DNA of 64,000 nt from Rhynochetos jubatus (GCA_027574665.1 CM050648.1:142910175-142974174), one strand, 5' to 3'. Positions 30,839 through 42,699 are shown, counted from the first letter of the stretch. Notes: generated by a model not told the origin, from the sequence alone. Numbers and translations are program-made.

Positions 30839-31637
30839 GTTTGTGAGGCTCACGGCTGACGGCAGACGACAACTTCACACCACAGGGAAAGAGAGTGGAG
30901 ACTATGGCGGCCACAAAGGAGATTTTCACGCTGCTTTCTCTTCCCACTGCCACGACGGTGGTGGTGAACTCAGAGGGGCCGAGAAGCTCCCTGGCCGCTC
31001 CGGCTGGGCCGGGACCAAGCGAGAGGCACTGCGGATGTGCCTGCCTGTGCTCAGCGGGGCCCCGGTGGAGAACCTGCCGCTCCCAGACGCTCCCCAGGGA
31101 GTTACTGCTGCACGACGGGACATGCTGGACACGGAGAAGACAGTGCTCTGTCGGCAGTGGGAGCTGCCCACTGGGACAACTCCCCCCGCACCCCGTCATC
31201 ACCCCTGGGAAACGTCTCTTTGGAAGCAACGTCCTCCGGCACTAGCACAGCAGGGACAGAGATCCTGCCATGCAGAGGGCCCATCCTGCCACCAGGATAT
31301 ACACCGTCACCCACCCGGCGCAGCCATGAAGGCAGCAAGAGCACAAACGCGAGCTCAGAGGTCAGCACCAAGGGAGCTGATCCCATCTCACAGGACGGGA
31401 TGTCAAAGAGGAAAGCACCCACGGGACATGTCACCCAATCTGGCGTTTGGAAAGGGTTGGGTGGGGCTTCTGTCTGTTCTGAAAAGACAGGCCCTGGCAG
31501 CCCTGTCCTGCCGGGTGGGTCCGTACCTTGGGGGTGTCAGGGCTTTGGCTGCCTGGACCAGCTGTGGGTCGCTGGGCCTGTGTGGGGCCGAAGGCCGGGG
31601 CTGGTTGGCGGGCGTGCCTGTGATGCGCTCTGGCGCC
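30839..31637. other. GC-rich spacer upstream of the copy 8 promoter
   Basis: Same spacer, GGCAGCAAG form. No gene seen. Confidence 0.5.
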
Positions 31638-32011
31638 TGTGACATCACTGAGACGAGTCACAATGGGGGGAGGTATAAAGGGCAGCAGCGGGCAGTGCTG
31701 CCCCAGTACGGCCTAGGCCAGCGGTGAGTGCGCACGCGGAGGGAGGCTGGGCTGGATAGGGCCGGGGCAGAAATGCGGGGTCCCGGGGCTGGGTTCTCTC
31801 CCTGCATCCAGGGCCCAGCCGCTCGTGGCAGCGGCTCAGGCAGGGCACGGTGCTGCTGCTGATGGGCCTGGGAGCAGGGCTTGCTGCCTCCCAGCTGCCT
31901 CACCCCCTCTCCTACCTGCCCCCAGCTCCCTGCGGCTCCATTCCCACTCCCCCCGCTGCCAGCTCCCTCCCTTCCATCCCCACTGAACCCCTTCTCTCCC
32001 TCCTCCTGCAG
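31638..32011 (+). promoter_or_regulatory. TATA promoter, exon 1 and intron of copy 8
   Basis: TATAAAG at 31674-31680; intron 31724-32011. No core change was seen. Confidence 0.77.
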
Positions 32012-32014
32012 GCT

Positions 32015-33502
32015 ATGGCTGCCCCAAAAATCCTCACCATGCTGCAAACCATCCTACAAAATGTGCAGATGGTTGGGGAGGAGCTGGATGAGGCCACGCA
32101 CAAGTGCATGCAGCAGCATGCGGAGCAGCTGGGCCAGGAGATGACTCGGCTGCTGCACGAGCTGGAGCAGAGCGGCTTTGCCTGGCGTGCCCTGCTCTTT
32201 GCTCCCTTGCAGCACTGGCAGTTCTGGACGGTTGCTGGAGTCCTGCTCCTGCTCTTCGGGCTCTGCTGGTGGCTCAGGAGAAGAAGCTATGAGCCAGACA
32301 GAAGGAGGGCAGAGCAAAGCTGCAGCAGCAACACACAAGAGGAGGTTGAAGTACATGAAGTAGATTCTGAGGATGCTCTGGGCAGGAGTTTTGCAAAGCG
32401 CATCCCGTGGCCAGTGCAGAACCTGGCCTACAGGAGCCGGGTGATGGAGGAGCTGGCAGGCGACCTCCTCCGTGTCTTCCACATGTATTTCTCTGGCAGT
32501 TTCTTCCCGGTGCTGCAGCCTGTCATCAGGGTGGGCAGCACCTTCGAAGGCTGGAGTCCCCGTGAGGAGGATGCTCGCTACCGCCTGCTCCTGCCCCTGC
32601 AGCCCCCCCGCGGGCACGCCTTCCGCCTGGAGCTGGGCACTGCGGGGGAGATGCCCGCAAAGGACTGCCGTGTCCGTGTGGCGCTGGAGTGCATCTGCAG
32701 GAGGCCGGAGCTGGTGGATGACACGCTGTGCTTCCTCCACCACCCCGAGGAAGAGCTGAGGGAAAATCAGGCTCCCAGCCTCCTACACACCCTCTGCACT
32801 GGCTCCTACCTGGATGCGCAGAAAACTGCCCGCTGGTTCCAGGACACTGTGAGGTCAGCCTGGGGGGTGGTGCCTCTGTCGCGTCTCTACAAAATGAACC
32901 TGCTGCCCTCCAGCCGCTCCTGCAAGATGCAGCTGATAAGCACCTCCGGCAGAAGCCTCTTCGCTGAGATAATATTCGGGGTACAGCTAGGCGTCTCGGA
33001 CATCTTCCTCAGCAGCCAGCCTGCAGAGCCCGGCTTGATCCCAAGCACAAGGTGGCCGCAGAGCTGTGTCGTGGCAGAGGCAAAGTTCTTCAGGGTGGTG
33101 GCCAGGCAGGCCCCACGTGACAGCTTCCACCTCAAATGCCTGCAGATCTGCGCCCGCATCCTGGAGGACACAGCCTTTTCCACCTACACCTTCAAGACGG
33201 CTGTGATGCACCTCCTGACCACCACACCCCTGTCAGACTGGCGCCGGAGGCATTTCATGCTGCGGCTGGAGGATATCATGCGGTACCTGGACGACTGCCT
33301 GAAGGAGAAACGCCTCAACCACTTCTTCTTTGGCAATGAGCATGTGCCCGAGGAGATAATCTTGCCCCCGGCCTTCCCAACGGCCGAACCGCCCAACCTC
33401 TTCCAGCACCTGGCGCAGGATCCAGCTGCCCACGCCAGGGCGATGACGGAGTTCGATGAGCTGCAAAACCGGCTCACGAGCCTGCTGTTCTATGGACGCT
33501 GA
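32015..33502 (+). CDS. ITPRIPL1: ITPRIPL1-like protein, copy 8
   Basis: Intact 495-codon frame, the most changed copy together with copies 10 and 12. It has private S218C (TGC at 32666), private G385D (GAC at 33167) and the recurrent M362V. G385D puts an acidic residue in the turn after the conserved HLKCLQI helix and could affect folding. A silent CCA at P470 is also private. No stop or frameshift is present. Confidence 0.87.
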   Translation: MAAPKILTMLQTILQNVQMVGEELDEATHKCMQQHAEQLGQEMTRLLHELEQSGFAWRALLFAPLQHWQFWTVAGVLLLLFGLCWWLRRRSYEPDRRRAEQSCSSNTQEEVEVHEVDSEDALGRSFAKRIPWPVQNLAYRSRVMEELAGDLLRVFHMYFSGSFFPVLQPVIRVGSTFEGWSPREEDARYRLLLPLQPPRGHAFRLELGTAGEMPAKDCRVRVALECICRRPELVDDTLCFLHHPEEELRENQAPSLLHTLCTGSYLDAQKTARWFQDTVRSAWGVVPLSRLYKMNLLPSSRSCKMQLISTSGRSLFAEIIFGVQLGVSDIFLSSQPAEPGLIPSTRWPQSCVVAEAKFFRVVARQAPRDSFHLKCLQICARILEDTAFSTYTFKTAVMHLLTTTPLSDWRRRHFMLRLEDIMRYLDDCLKEKRLNHFFFGNEHVPEEIILPPAFPTAEPPNLFQHLAQDPAAHARAMTEFDELQNRLTSLLFYGR

Positions 33503-33757
33503 AAGGGGTCTTCACGCCCAGAGCTGGCGCCGCAGAACCGAGCACGCAGGATACAGAGAAGACACTGCTCACGCAGCAGCGGGAATTGCTGCCACACCTT
33601 TCCTCCACAGCAAACGCACCCTGTGGGGAGTGGGACACGATGCAGCTGAAGAGTCTGTTGCGAGGAGGCTCGTGACAGAGAAACCTGTTACCACCTGGAC
33701 AGCCACCTCCCGCTCCCCTTCCATTCCGCCGGGAGTTCTACTCCAGGCAAAGTCGAC

Positions 33758-33803
33758 CATAAATGTTGTGTTTGAACAAATGCTGCGCCTGTGAGTGTCC
33801 GTG
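33758..33803 (+). terminator. Polyadenylation signal of copy 8
   Basis: CATAAA at 33758-33763; unchanged. Confidence 0.65.
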
Positions 33804-34077
33804 CATCCCTTTGTCGGGGACCGCGGGCATAGGCCGCTGACTCCTCAGCTGCCGCAGAGTCCGGGCGCATTTTGCGGAAGAGCTGACGTGGCGGCTCTGG
33901 TTTCACTGGTTCTGTAACTAAGGCTCCCCCGCCCGTGCGTGCTCCTGCGTTGGGGCAGTCGGAATCATTTGTCACCCTCCACAGCTGTGCACGTTGCCCG
34001 TGTGCCGAAGGGCGCCTGAAGCATCTTCCTTGGGAACCATACGCAAACCGAGCCCCAGCGCGAGAGCACAGCGCCGG

Positions 34078-34528
34078 CTCCTACCAGTAGGAGTGTTTGT
34101 ACCGATGCAAGGCCTCTTCCAGTTTCTGATGCTGGGCCTGTGTTCCCAGCTTTCTCGCTACAAGGAGCTGGGAGGGGGCACAGTGCGGACAGCTGACCCA
34201 AAGTGGCCAAAGGGGTACTTCATTCCATAAAAACATCACGCTCAGGATATACGCTGGGGGTGGGCCAGGGAGCCGTGGTGGTTGGTTGGTTTTCTTGTTC
34301 GTGCTCTCGCTCGTGGGGCTCGCTCGGACTCTGGTACGATCCGTCTCAGGCTCTCGCTCTCTGGCTCTGACTACTCGGGACCTGGCTGGGCATCGGTCTG
34401 CGGGTGGTGAGCAGCTGTATCGTGTGTTTTGTTTTCCGCCGCTTTCATTACATGCTCTGAGTAGCAGTGGTAGCATTAGTTTAATGACATTGTTATTTTT
34501 ATTAATATCACTGCTTCACCCGTTTAGG
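34078..34528 (-). mobile_element. ERV LTR remnant, unit 8
   Basis: Same remnant. It shares CTTCATTCC and AAACATCAC with unit 0 only and has GGATATAC, yet carries TCCGTCTC of the other haplotype, so an exchange breakpoint lies near 34270-34340. Confidence 0.62.
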
Positions 34529-34657
34529 TTCAATTATACGATTGTTCTTATCTCGACCCCTGAGTTTCCTTGCCTTTTCCTCCCGTTCTTCTCCACCAGG
34601 CGACGGGGAAGGTGAGTGAGTGGCTGCGTGGTGTTTGCTTGCTGGCTGGGGTTAAAA

Positions 34658-34859
34658 CGGCAACACCAGCATGGCTGGTCAAACTAAAGCGTAATCTGGC
34701 CCGTGGACTTCCACACGGCCAAACCACTCAACCTCTTTCAGCACGTGGCACCGGATCCCGCCGCCCACGCCGAGGCACTGCACGACATTGTACAGCTGTG
34801 AGGTCGCTCAGCAGTCTGCTGATCTGCGGACGCTGAAAGGTCTTCAGGCACAGAGCTGT
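34658..34859 (+). pseudogene. ITPRIPL1-like 3' relic, unit 8
   Basis: Same relic; stop at 34799. A private C to T (CTCTTTCAGC near 34738) and the TTAAAACGG shared with unit 6 mark this unit. Confidence 0.78.
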
Positions 34860-35658
34860 GTTTGTGAGGCTCACGGCTGACGGCAGACGACAACTTCACA
34901 CCACAGGGAAAGAGAGTGGAGATTATGGCGGCCACGAAGGAGATTTTCACGCTGCTTTCTCTTCCCACTGCCACGACGGTGGTGGTGAACTCAGAGGGGC
35001 CGAGAAGCTCCCTGGCCGCTCCGGCTGGGCCGGGACCAAGCGAGAGGCACTGCGGATGTGCCTGCCTGTGCTCAGCGGGGCCCCGGTGGAGAACCTGCCG
35101 CTCCCAGACGCTCCCCAGGGAGTTACTGCTGCACGACGGGACATGCTGGACACGGAGAAGACAGTGCTCTGTCGGCAGTGGGAGCTGCCCACTGGGACAA
35201 CTCCCCCCGCACCCCGTCATCACCCCTGGGAAACGTCTCTTTGGAAGCAACGTCCTCCGGCACTAGCACAGCAGGGACAGAGATCCTGCCATGCAGAGGG
35301 CCCATCCTGCCACCAGGATATACACCGTCACCCACCCGGCGCAGCCATGAAGGCAGCAAGAGCACAAACGCGAGCTCAGAGGTCAGCACCAAGGGAGCTG
35401 ATCCCATCTCACAGGACGGGATGTCAAAGAGGAAAGCACCCACGGGACATGTCACCCAATCTGGCGTTTGGAAAGGGTTGGGTGGGGCTTCTGTCTGTTC
35501 TGAAAAGACAGGCCCTGGCAGCCCTGTCCTGCCGGGTGGGTCCGTACCTTGGGGGTGTCAGGGCTTTGGCTGCCTGGACCAGCTGTGGGTCGCTGGGCCT
35601 GTGTGGGGCCGAAGGCCGGGGCTGGTTGGCGGGCGTGCCTGTGATGCGCTCTGGCGCC
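34860..35658. other. GC-rich spacer upstream of the copy 9 promoter
   Basis: Same spacer, GGCAGCAAG form, with two private changes flanking the start-like ATG (GATTATGG near 34923 and CCACGAAGG near 34936). Confidence 0.5.
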
Positions 35659-36032
35659 TGTGACATCACTGAGACGAGTCACAATGGGGGGAGGTATAAA
35701 GGGCAGCAGCGGGCAGTGCTGCCCCAGTACGGCCTAGGCCAGCGGTGAGTGCGCACGCGGAGGGAGGCTGGGCTGGATAGGGCCGGGGCAGAAATGCGGG
35801 GTCCCGGGGCTGGGTTCTCTCCCTGCATCCAGGGCCCAGCCGCTCGTGGCAGCGGCTCAGGCAGGGCACGGTGCTGCTGCTGATGGGCCTGGGAGCAGGG
35901 CTTGCTGCCTCCCAGCTGCCTCACCCCCTCTCCTACCTGCCCCCAGCTCCCTGTGGCTCCATTCCCACTCCCCCCGCTGCCAGCTCCCTCCCTTCCATCC
36001 CCACTGAACCCCTTCTCTCCCTCCTCCTGCAG
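35659..36032 (+). promoter_or_regulatory. TATA promoter, exon 1 and intron of copy 9
   Basis: TATAAAG at 35695-35701; intron 35745-36032, with a private C to T near 35954 in the pyrimidine-rich half. Confidence 0.77.
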
Positions 36033-36035
36033 GCT

Positions 36036-37523
36036 ATGGCTGCCCCAAAAATCCTCACCATGCTGCAAACCATCCTACAAAATGTGCAGATGGTTGGGGA
36101 GGAGCTGGATGAGGCCACGCACAAGTGCATGCAGCAGCATGCGGAGCAGCTGGGCCAGGAGATGACTCGGCTGCTGCACGAGCTGGAGCAGAGCGGCTTT
36201 GCCTGGCGTGCCCTGCTCTTTGCTCCCTTGCAGCACTGGCAGTTCTGGACGGTTGCTGGAGTCCTGCTCCTGCTCTTCGGGCTCTGCTGGTGGCTCAGGA
36301 GTAGAAGCTATGAGCCAGACAGAAGGAGGGCAGAGCAAAGCTGCAGCAGCAACACACAAGAGGAGGTTGAAGTACATGAAGTAGATTCTGAGGATGCTCT
36401 GGGCAGGAGTTTTGCAAAGCGCATCCCGTGGCCAGTGCAGAACCTGGCCTACAGGAGCCGGGTGATGGAGGAGCTGGCAGGCGACCTCCTCCGTGTCTTC
36501 CACCTGTATTTCTCTGGCAGTTTCTTCCCGGTGCTGCAGCCTGTCATCAGGGTGGGCAGCACCTTCGAAGGCTGGAGTCCCCGTGAGGAGGATGCTCGCT
36601 ACCGCCTGCTCCTGCCCCTGCAGCCCCCCCGCGGGCACGCCTTCCGCCTGGAGCTGGGCACTGCGGGGGAGATGCCCGCAAAGGACTCCCGTGTCCGTGT
36701 GGCGCTGGAGTGCATCTGCAGGAGGCCGGAGCTGGTGGATGACACGCTGTGCTTCCTCCACCACCCCGAGGAAGAGCTGAGGGAAAATCAGGCTCCCAGC
36801 CTCCTACACACCCTCTGCACTGGCTCCTACCTGGATGCGCAGAAAACTGCCCGCTGGTTCCAGGACACTGTGAGGTCAGCCTGGGGGGTGGTGCCTCTGT
36901 CGCGTCTCTACAAAATGAACCTGCTGCCCTCCAGCCGCTCCTGCAAGATGCAGCTGATAAGCACCTCCGGCAGAAGCCTCTTCGCTGAGATAATATTCGG
37001 GGTACAGCTAGGCGTCTCGGACATCTTCCTCAGCAGCCAGCCTGCAGAGCCCGGCTTGATCCCAAGCACAAGGTGGCCGCAGAGCTGTGTCGTGGCAGAG
37101 GCAAAGTTCTTCAGGGTGGTGGCCAGGCAGGCCCCACGTGACAGCTTCCACCTCAAATGCCTGCAGATCTGCGCCCGCATCCTGGAGGGCACAGCCTTTT
37201 CCACCTACACCTTCAAGACGGCTGTGATGCACCTCCTGACCACCACACCCCTGTCAGACTGGCGCCGGAGGCATTTCATGCTGCGGCTGGAGGATATCAT
37301 GCGGTACCTGGACGACTGCCTGAAGGAGAAACGCCTCAACCACTTCTTCTTTGGCAATGAGCATGTGCCCGAGGAGATAATCTTGCCCCCGGCCTTCCCA
37401 ACGGCCGAACCGCCCAACCTCTTCCAGCACCTGGCGCAGGATCCGGCTGCCCACGCCAGGGCGATGACGGAGTTCGATGAGCTGCAAAACCGGCTCACGA
37501 GCCTGCTGTTCTATGGACGCTGA
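36036..37523 (+). CDS. ITPRIPL1: ITPRIPL1-like protein, copy 9
   Basis: Intact 495-codon frame. Private R89S (AGT at 36300) removes the middle arginine of the three that follow the membrane segment, which weakens the positive flank normally used to set membrane orientation, although R88 and R90 remain. It also carries both recurrent variants, M157L and M362V, a combination shared only with copy 10. Confidence 0.87.
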   Translation: MAAPKILTMLQTILQNVQMVGEELDEATHKCMQQHAEQLGQEMTRLLHELEQSGFAWRALLFAPLQHWQFWTVAGVLLLLFGLCWWLRSRSYEPDRRRAEQSCSSNTQEEVEVHEVDSEDALGRSFAKRIPWPVQNLAYRSRVMEELAGDLLRVFHLYFSGSFFPVLQPVIRVGSTFEGWSPREEDARYRLLLPLQPPRGHAFRLELGTAGEMPAKDSRVRVALECICRRPELVDDTLCFLHHPEEELRENQAPSLLHTLCTGSYLDAQKTARWFQDTVRSAWGVVPLSRLYKMNLLPSSRSCKMQLISTSGRSLFAEIIFGVQLGVSDIFLSSQPAEPGLIPSTRWPQSCVVAEAKFFRVVARQAPRDSFHLKCLQICARILEGTAFSTYTFKTAVMHLLTTTPLSDWRRRHFMLRLEDIMRYLDDCLKEKRLNHFFFGNEHVPEEIILPPAFPTAEPPNLFQHLAQDPAAHARAMTEFDELQNRLTSLLFYGR

Positions 37524-37778
37524 AAGGGGTCTTCACGCCCAGAGCTGGCGCCGCAGAACCGAGCACGCAGGATACAGAGAAGACACTGCTCACGCAGCAG
37601 CGGGAATTGCTGCCACACCTTTCCTCCACAGCAAACGCACCCTGTGGGGAGTGGGACACGATGCAGCTGAAGAGTCTGTTGCGAGGAGGCTCGTGACAGA
37701 GAAACCTGTTACCACCTGGACAGCCACCTCCCGCTCCCCTTCCATTCCGCCGGGAGTTCTACTCCAGGCAAAGTCGAC

Positions 37779-37824
37779 CATAAATGTTGTGTTTGAACAA
37801 ATGCTGCGCCTGTGAGTGTCCGTG
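37779..37824 (+). terminator. Polyadenylation signal of copy 9
   Basis: CATAAA at 37779-37784; unchanged. Confidence 0.65.
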
Positions 37825-38098
37825 CATCCCTTTGTCGGGGACCGCGGGCATAGGCCGCTGACTCCTCAGCTGCCGCAGAGTCCGGGCGCATTTTGCGGAA
37901 GAGCTGACGTGGCGGCTCTGGTTTCACTGGTTCTGTAACTAAGGCTCCCCCGCCCGTGCGTGCTCCTGCGTTGGGGCAGTCGGAATCATTTGTCACCCTC
38001 CACAGCTGTGCACGTTGCCCGTGTGCCGAAGGGCGCCTGAAGCATCTTCCTTGGGAACCATACGCAAACCGAGCCCCAGCGCGAGAGCACAGCGCCGG

Positions 38099-38549
38099 CT
38101 CCTACCAGTAGGAGTGTTTGTACCGATGCAAGGCCTCTTCCAGTTTCTGATGCTGGGCCTGTGTTCCCAGCTTTCTCGCTACAAGGAGCTGGGAGGGGGC
38201 ACAGTGCGGACAGCTGACCCAAAGTGGCCAAAGGGGTACTTCGTTCCATAAAAACGTCACGCTCAGGATATACGCTGGGGGTGGGCCAGGGAGCCGTGGT
38301 GGTTGGTTGGTTTTCTTGTTCGTGCTCTCGCTCGTGGGGCTCGCTCGGACTCTGGTACGATCTGTCTCAGGCTCTCGCTCTCTGGCTCTGACTACTCGGG
38401 ACCTGGCTGGGCATCGGTCTGCGGGTGGTGAGCAGCTGTATCGTGTGTTTTGTTTTCCGCCGCTTTCATTACATGCTCTGAGTAGCAGTGGTAGCATTAG
38501 TTTAATGACATTGTTATTTTTATTAATATCACTGCTTCACCCGTTTAGG
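38099..38549 (-). mobile_element. ERV LTR remnant, unit 9
   Basis: Same remnant, GGATATAC / GCCGTGG / TCTGTCTC haplotype. Confidence 0.62.
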
Positions 38550-38678
38550 TTCAATTATACGATTGTTCTTATCTCGACCCCTGAGTTTCCTTGTCTTTTC
38601 CTCCCGTTCTTCTCCACCAGGCGACGGGGAAGGTGAGTGAGTGGCTGCGTGGTGTTTGCTTGCTGGCTGGGGTTAAAA

Positions 38679-38880
38679 GGGCAACACCAGCATGGCTGGT
38701 CAAACTAAAGCGTAATCTGGCCCGTGGACTTCCACACGGCCAAACCACTCAACCTCTTCCAGCACGTGGCACCGGATCCCGCCGCCCACGCCGAGGCACT
38801 GCACGACATTGTACAGCTGTGAGGTCGCTCAGCAGTCTGCTGATCTGCGGACGCTGAAAGGTCTTCAGGCACAGAGCTGT
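38679..38880 (+). pseudogene. ITPRIPL1-like 3' relic, unit 9
   Basis: Same relic; frame from 38712, stop at 38820. Confidence 0.78.
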
Positions 38881-39679
38881 GTTTGTGAGGCTCACGGCTG
38901 ACGGCAGACGACAACTTCACACCACAGGGAAAGAGAGTGGAGACTATGGCGGCCACAAAGGAGATTTTCACGCTGCTTTCTCTTCCCACTGCCACGACGG
39001 TGGTGGTGAACTCAGAGGGGCCGAGAAGCTCCCTGGCCGCTCCGGCTGGGCCGGGACCAAGCGAGAGGCACTGCGGATGTGCCTGCCTGTGCTCAGCGGG
39101 GCCCCGGTGGAGAACCTGCCGCTCCCAGACGCTCCCCAGGGAGTTACTGCTGCACGACGGGACATGCTGGACACGGAGAAGACAGTGCTCTGTCGGCAGT
39201 GGGAGCTGCCCACTGGGACAACTGCCCCCGCACCCCGTCATCACCCCTGGGAAACGTCTCTTTGGAAGCAACGTCCTCCGGCACTAGCACAGCAGGGACA
39301 GAGATCCTGCCATGCAGAGGGCCCATCCTGCCACCAGGATATACACCGTCACCCACCCGGCGCAGCCATGAAGGCACCAAGAGCACAAACGCGAGCTCAG
39401 AGGTCAGCACCAAGGGAGCTGATCCCATCTCACAGGACGGGATGTCAAAGAGGAAAGCACCCACGGGACATGTCACCCAATCTGGCGTTTGGAAAGGGTT
39501 GGGTGGGGCTTCTGTCTGTTCTGAAAAGACAGGCCCTGGCAGCCCTGTCCTGCCGGGTGGGTCCGTACCTTGGGGGTGTCAGGGCTTTGGCTGCCTGGAC
39601 CAGCTGTGGGTCGCTGGGCCTGTGTGGGGCCGAAGGCCGGGGCTGGTTGGCGGGCGTGCCTGTGATGCGCTCTGGCGCC
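38881..39679. other. GC-rich spacer upstream of the copy 10 promoter
   Basis: Same spacer, GGCACCAAG form, with a private ACAACTGCCC near 39224. Confidence 0.5.
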
Positions 39680-40053
39680 TGTGACATCACTGAGACGAGT
39701 CACAATGGGGGGAGGTATAAAGGGCAGCAGCGGGCAGTGCTGCCCCAGTACGGCCTAGGCCAGCGGTGAGTGCGCACGCGGAGGGAGGCTGGGCTGGATA
39801 GGGCCGGGGCAGAAATGCGGGGTCCCGGGGCTGGGTTCTCTCCCTGCATCCAGGGCCCAGCCGCTCGTGGCAGCGGCTCAGGCAGGGCACGGTGCTGCTG
39901 CTGATGGGCCTGGGAGCAGGGCTTGCTGCCTCCCAGCTGCCTCACCCCCTCTCCTACCTGCCCCCAGCTCCCTGCGGCTCCATTCCCACTCCCCCCGCTG
40001 CCAGCTCCCTCCCTTCCATCCCCACTGAACCCCTTCTCTCCCTCCTCCTGCAG
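39680..40053 (+). promoter_or_regulatory. TATA promoter, exon 1 and intron of copy 10
   Basis: TATAAAG at 39716-39722; intron 39766-40053. Unchanged core elements. Confidence 0.77.
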
Positions 40054-40056
40054 GCT

Positions 40057-41544
40057 ATGGCTGCCCCAAAAATCCTCACCATGCTGCAAACCATCCTACA
40101 AAATGTGCAGATGGTTGGGGAGGAGCTGGATGAGGCCACGCACAAGTGCATGCAGCAGCATGCGGAGCAGCTGGGCCAGGAGATGACTCGGCTGCTGCAC
40201 GAGCTGGAGCAGAGCGGCTTTGCCTGGCGTGCCCTGCTCTTTGCTCCCTTGCAGCACTGGCAGTTCTGGACGGTTGCTGGAGTCCTGCTCCTGCTCTTCG
40301 GGCTCTGCTGGTGGCTCAGGAGAAGAAGCTATGAGCCAGACAGAAGGAGGGCAGAGCAAAGCTGCAGCAGCAACACACAAGAGGAGGTTGAAGTACATGA
40401 AGTAGATTCTGAGGATGCTCTGGGCAGGAGTTTTGCAAAGCGCATCCCGTGGCCAGTGCAGAACCTGGCCTACAGGAGCCGGGTGATGGAGGAGCTGGCA
40501 GGCGACCTCCTCCGTGTCTTCCACCTGTATTTCTCTGGCAGTTTCTTCCCGGTGCTGCAGCCTGTCATCAGGGTGGGCAGCACCTTCGAAGGCTGGAGTC
40601 CCCGTGAGGAGGATGCTCGCTACCGCCTGCTCCTGCCCCTGCAGCCCCCCCGCGGGCACGCCTTCCGCCTGGAGCTGGGCACTGCGGGGGAGATGCCCGC
40701 AAAGGTCTCCCGTGTCCGTGTGGCGCTGGAGTGCATCTGCAGGAGGCCGGAGCTGGTGGATGACACGCTGTGCTTCCTCCACCACCCTGAGGAAGAGCTG
40801 AGGGAAAATCAGGCTCCCAGCCTCCTACACACCCTCTGCACTGGCTCCTACCTGGATGCGCAGAAAACTGCCCGCTGGTTCCAGGACACTGTGAGGTCAG
40901 CCTGGGGGGTGGTGCCTCTGTCGCGTCTCTACAAAATGAACCTGCTGCCCTCCAGCCGCTCCTGCAAGATGCAGCTGATAAGCACCTCCGGCAGAAGCCT
41001 CTTCGCTGAGATAATATTCGGGGTACAGCTAGGCGTCTCGGACATCTTCCTCAGCAGCCAGCCTGCAGAGCCCGGCTTGATCCCAAGCACAAGGTGGCCG
41101 CAGAGCTGTGTCGTGGCAGAGGCAAAGTTCTTCAGGGTGGTGGCCAGGCAGGCCCCACGTGACAGCTTCCACCTCAAATGCCTGCAGATCTGCGCCCGCA
41201 TCCTGGAGGGCACAGCCTTTTCCACCTACACCTTCAAGACGGCTGTGATGCACCTCCTGACCACCACACCCCTGTCAGACTGGCGCCGGAGGCATTTCAT
41301 GCTGCGGCTGGAGGATATCATGCGGTACCTGGACGACTGCCTGAAGGAGAAACGCCTCAACCACTTCTTCTTTGGCAATGAGCATGTGCCCGAGGAGATA
41401 ATCTTGCCCCCGGCCTTCCCAACGGCCGAACCGCCCAACCTCTTCCAGCACCTGGCGCAGGATCCGGCTGCCCACGCCAGGGCGATGACGGAGTTCGATG
41501 AGCTGCAAAACCGGCTCACGAGCCTGCTGTTCTATGGACGCTGA
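40057..41544 (+). CDS. ITPRIPL1: ITPRIPL1-like protein, copy 10
   Basis: Intact 495-codon frame. Private D217V removes a charge in the loop before the central beta strands of the Mab-21 domain, next to the site of S218C in copy 8. It carries M157L and M362V as in copy 9 and a silent CCT at P244. Two private changes lie in the 3' untranslated region (near 41588 and 41679). Confidence 0.87.
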   Translation: MAAPKILTMLQTILQNVQMVGEELDEATHKCMQQHAEQLGQEMTRLLHELEQSGFAWRALLFAPLQHWQFWTVAGVLLLLFGLCWWLRRRSYEPDRRRAEQSCSSNTQEEVEVHEVDSEDALGRSFAKRIPWPVQNLAYRSRVMEELAGDLLRVFHLYFSGSFFPVLQPVIRVGSTFEGWSPREEDARYRLLLPLQPPRGHAFRLELGTAGEMPAKVSRVRVALECICRRPELVDDTLCFLHHPEEELRENQAPSLLHTLCTGSYLDAQKTARWFQDTVRSAWGVVPLSRLYKMNLLPSSRSCKMQLISTSGRSLFAEIIFGVQLGVSDIFLSSQPAEPGLIPSTRWPQSCVVAEAKFFRVVARQAPRDSFHLKCLQICARILEGTAFSTYTFKTAVMHLLTTTPLSDWRRRHFMLRLEDIMRYLDDCLKEKRLNHFFFGNEHVPEEIILPPAFPTAEPPNLFQHLAQDPAAHARAMTEFDELQNRLTSLLFYGR

Positions 41545-41799
41545 AAGGGGTCTTCACGCCCAGAGCTGGCGCCGCAGAACCGAGCACACAGGATACAGAG
41601 AAGACACTGCTCACGCAGCAGCGGGAATTGCTGCCACACCTTTCCTCCACAGCAAACGCACCCTGTGGGGAGTGGGAAACGATGCAGCTGAAGAGTCTGT
41701 TGCGAGGAGGCTCGTGACAGAGAAACCTGTTACCACCTGGACAGCCACCTCCCGCTCCCCTTCCATTCCGCCGGGAGTTCTACTCCAGGCAAAGTCGAC

Positions 41800-41845
41800 C
41801 ATAAATGTTGTGTTTGAACAAATGCTGCGCCTGTGAGTGTCCGTG
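41800..41845 (+). terminator. Polyadenylation signal of copy 10
   Basis: CATAAA at 41800-41805 is unchanged, although the 3' untranslated region upstream has two private substitutions. Confidence 0.65.
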
Positions 41846-42119
41846 CATCCCTTTGTCGGGGACCGCGGGCATAGGCCGCTGACTCCTCAGCTGCCGCAGA
41901 GTCCGGGCGCATTTTGCGGAAGAGCTGACGTGGCGGCTCTGGTTTCACTGGTTCTGTAACTAAGGCTCCCCCGCCCGTGCGTGCTCCTGCGTTGGGGCAG
42001 TCGGAATCATTTGTCACCCTCCACAGCTGTGCACGTTGCCCGTGTGCCGAAGGGTGCCTGAAGCATCTTCCTTGGGAACCATACGCAAACCGAGCCCCAG
42101 CGCGAGAGCACAGCGCCAG

Positions 42120-42570
42120 CTCCTACCAGTAGGAGTGTTTGTACCGATGCAAGGCCTCTTCCAGTTTCTGATGCTGGGCCTGTGTTCCCAGCTTTCTCGC
42201 TACAAGGAGCTGGGAGGGGGCACAGTGCGGACAGCTGACCCAAAGTGGCCAAAGGGGTACTTCGTTCCATAAAAACGTCACGCTCAGGATATACGCTGGG
42301 GGTGGGCCAGGGAGCCGTGGTGGTTGGTTGGTTTTCTTGTTTGTGCTCTCGCTCGTGGGGCTCGCTCGGACTCTGGTACGATCTGTCTCAGGCTCTCGCT
42401 CTCTGGCTCTGACTGCTCGGGACCTGGCTGGGCATCGGTCTGCGGGTGGTGAGCAGCTGTATCGTGTGTTTTGTTTTCCGCCGCTTTCATTACATGCTCT
42501 GAGTAGCAGTGGTAGCATTAGTTTAATGACATTGTTATTTTTATTAATATCACTGCTTCACCCGTTTAGG
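42120..42570 (-). mobile_element. ERV LTR remnant, unit 10
   Basis: Same remnant, GGATATAC haplotype, with two private changes (TTGTTTGTGC near 42341 and ACTGCTCGG near 42415). Confidence 0.62.
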
Positions 42571-42699
42571 TTCAATTATACGATTGTTCTTATCTCGACC
42601 CCTGAGTTTCCTTGTCTTTTCCTCCCGTTCTTCTCCACCAGGCGACGGGGAAGGTGAGTGAGTGGCTGCGTGGTGTTTGCTTGCTGGCTGGGGTTAAAA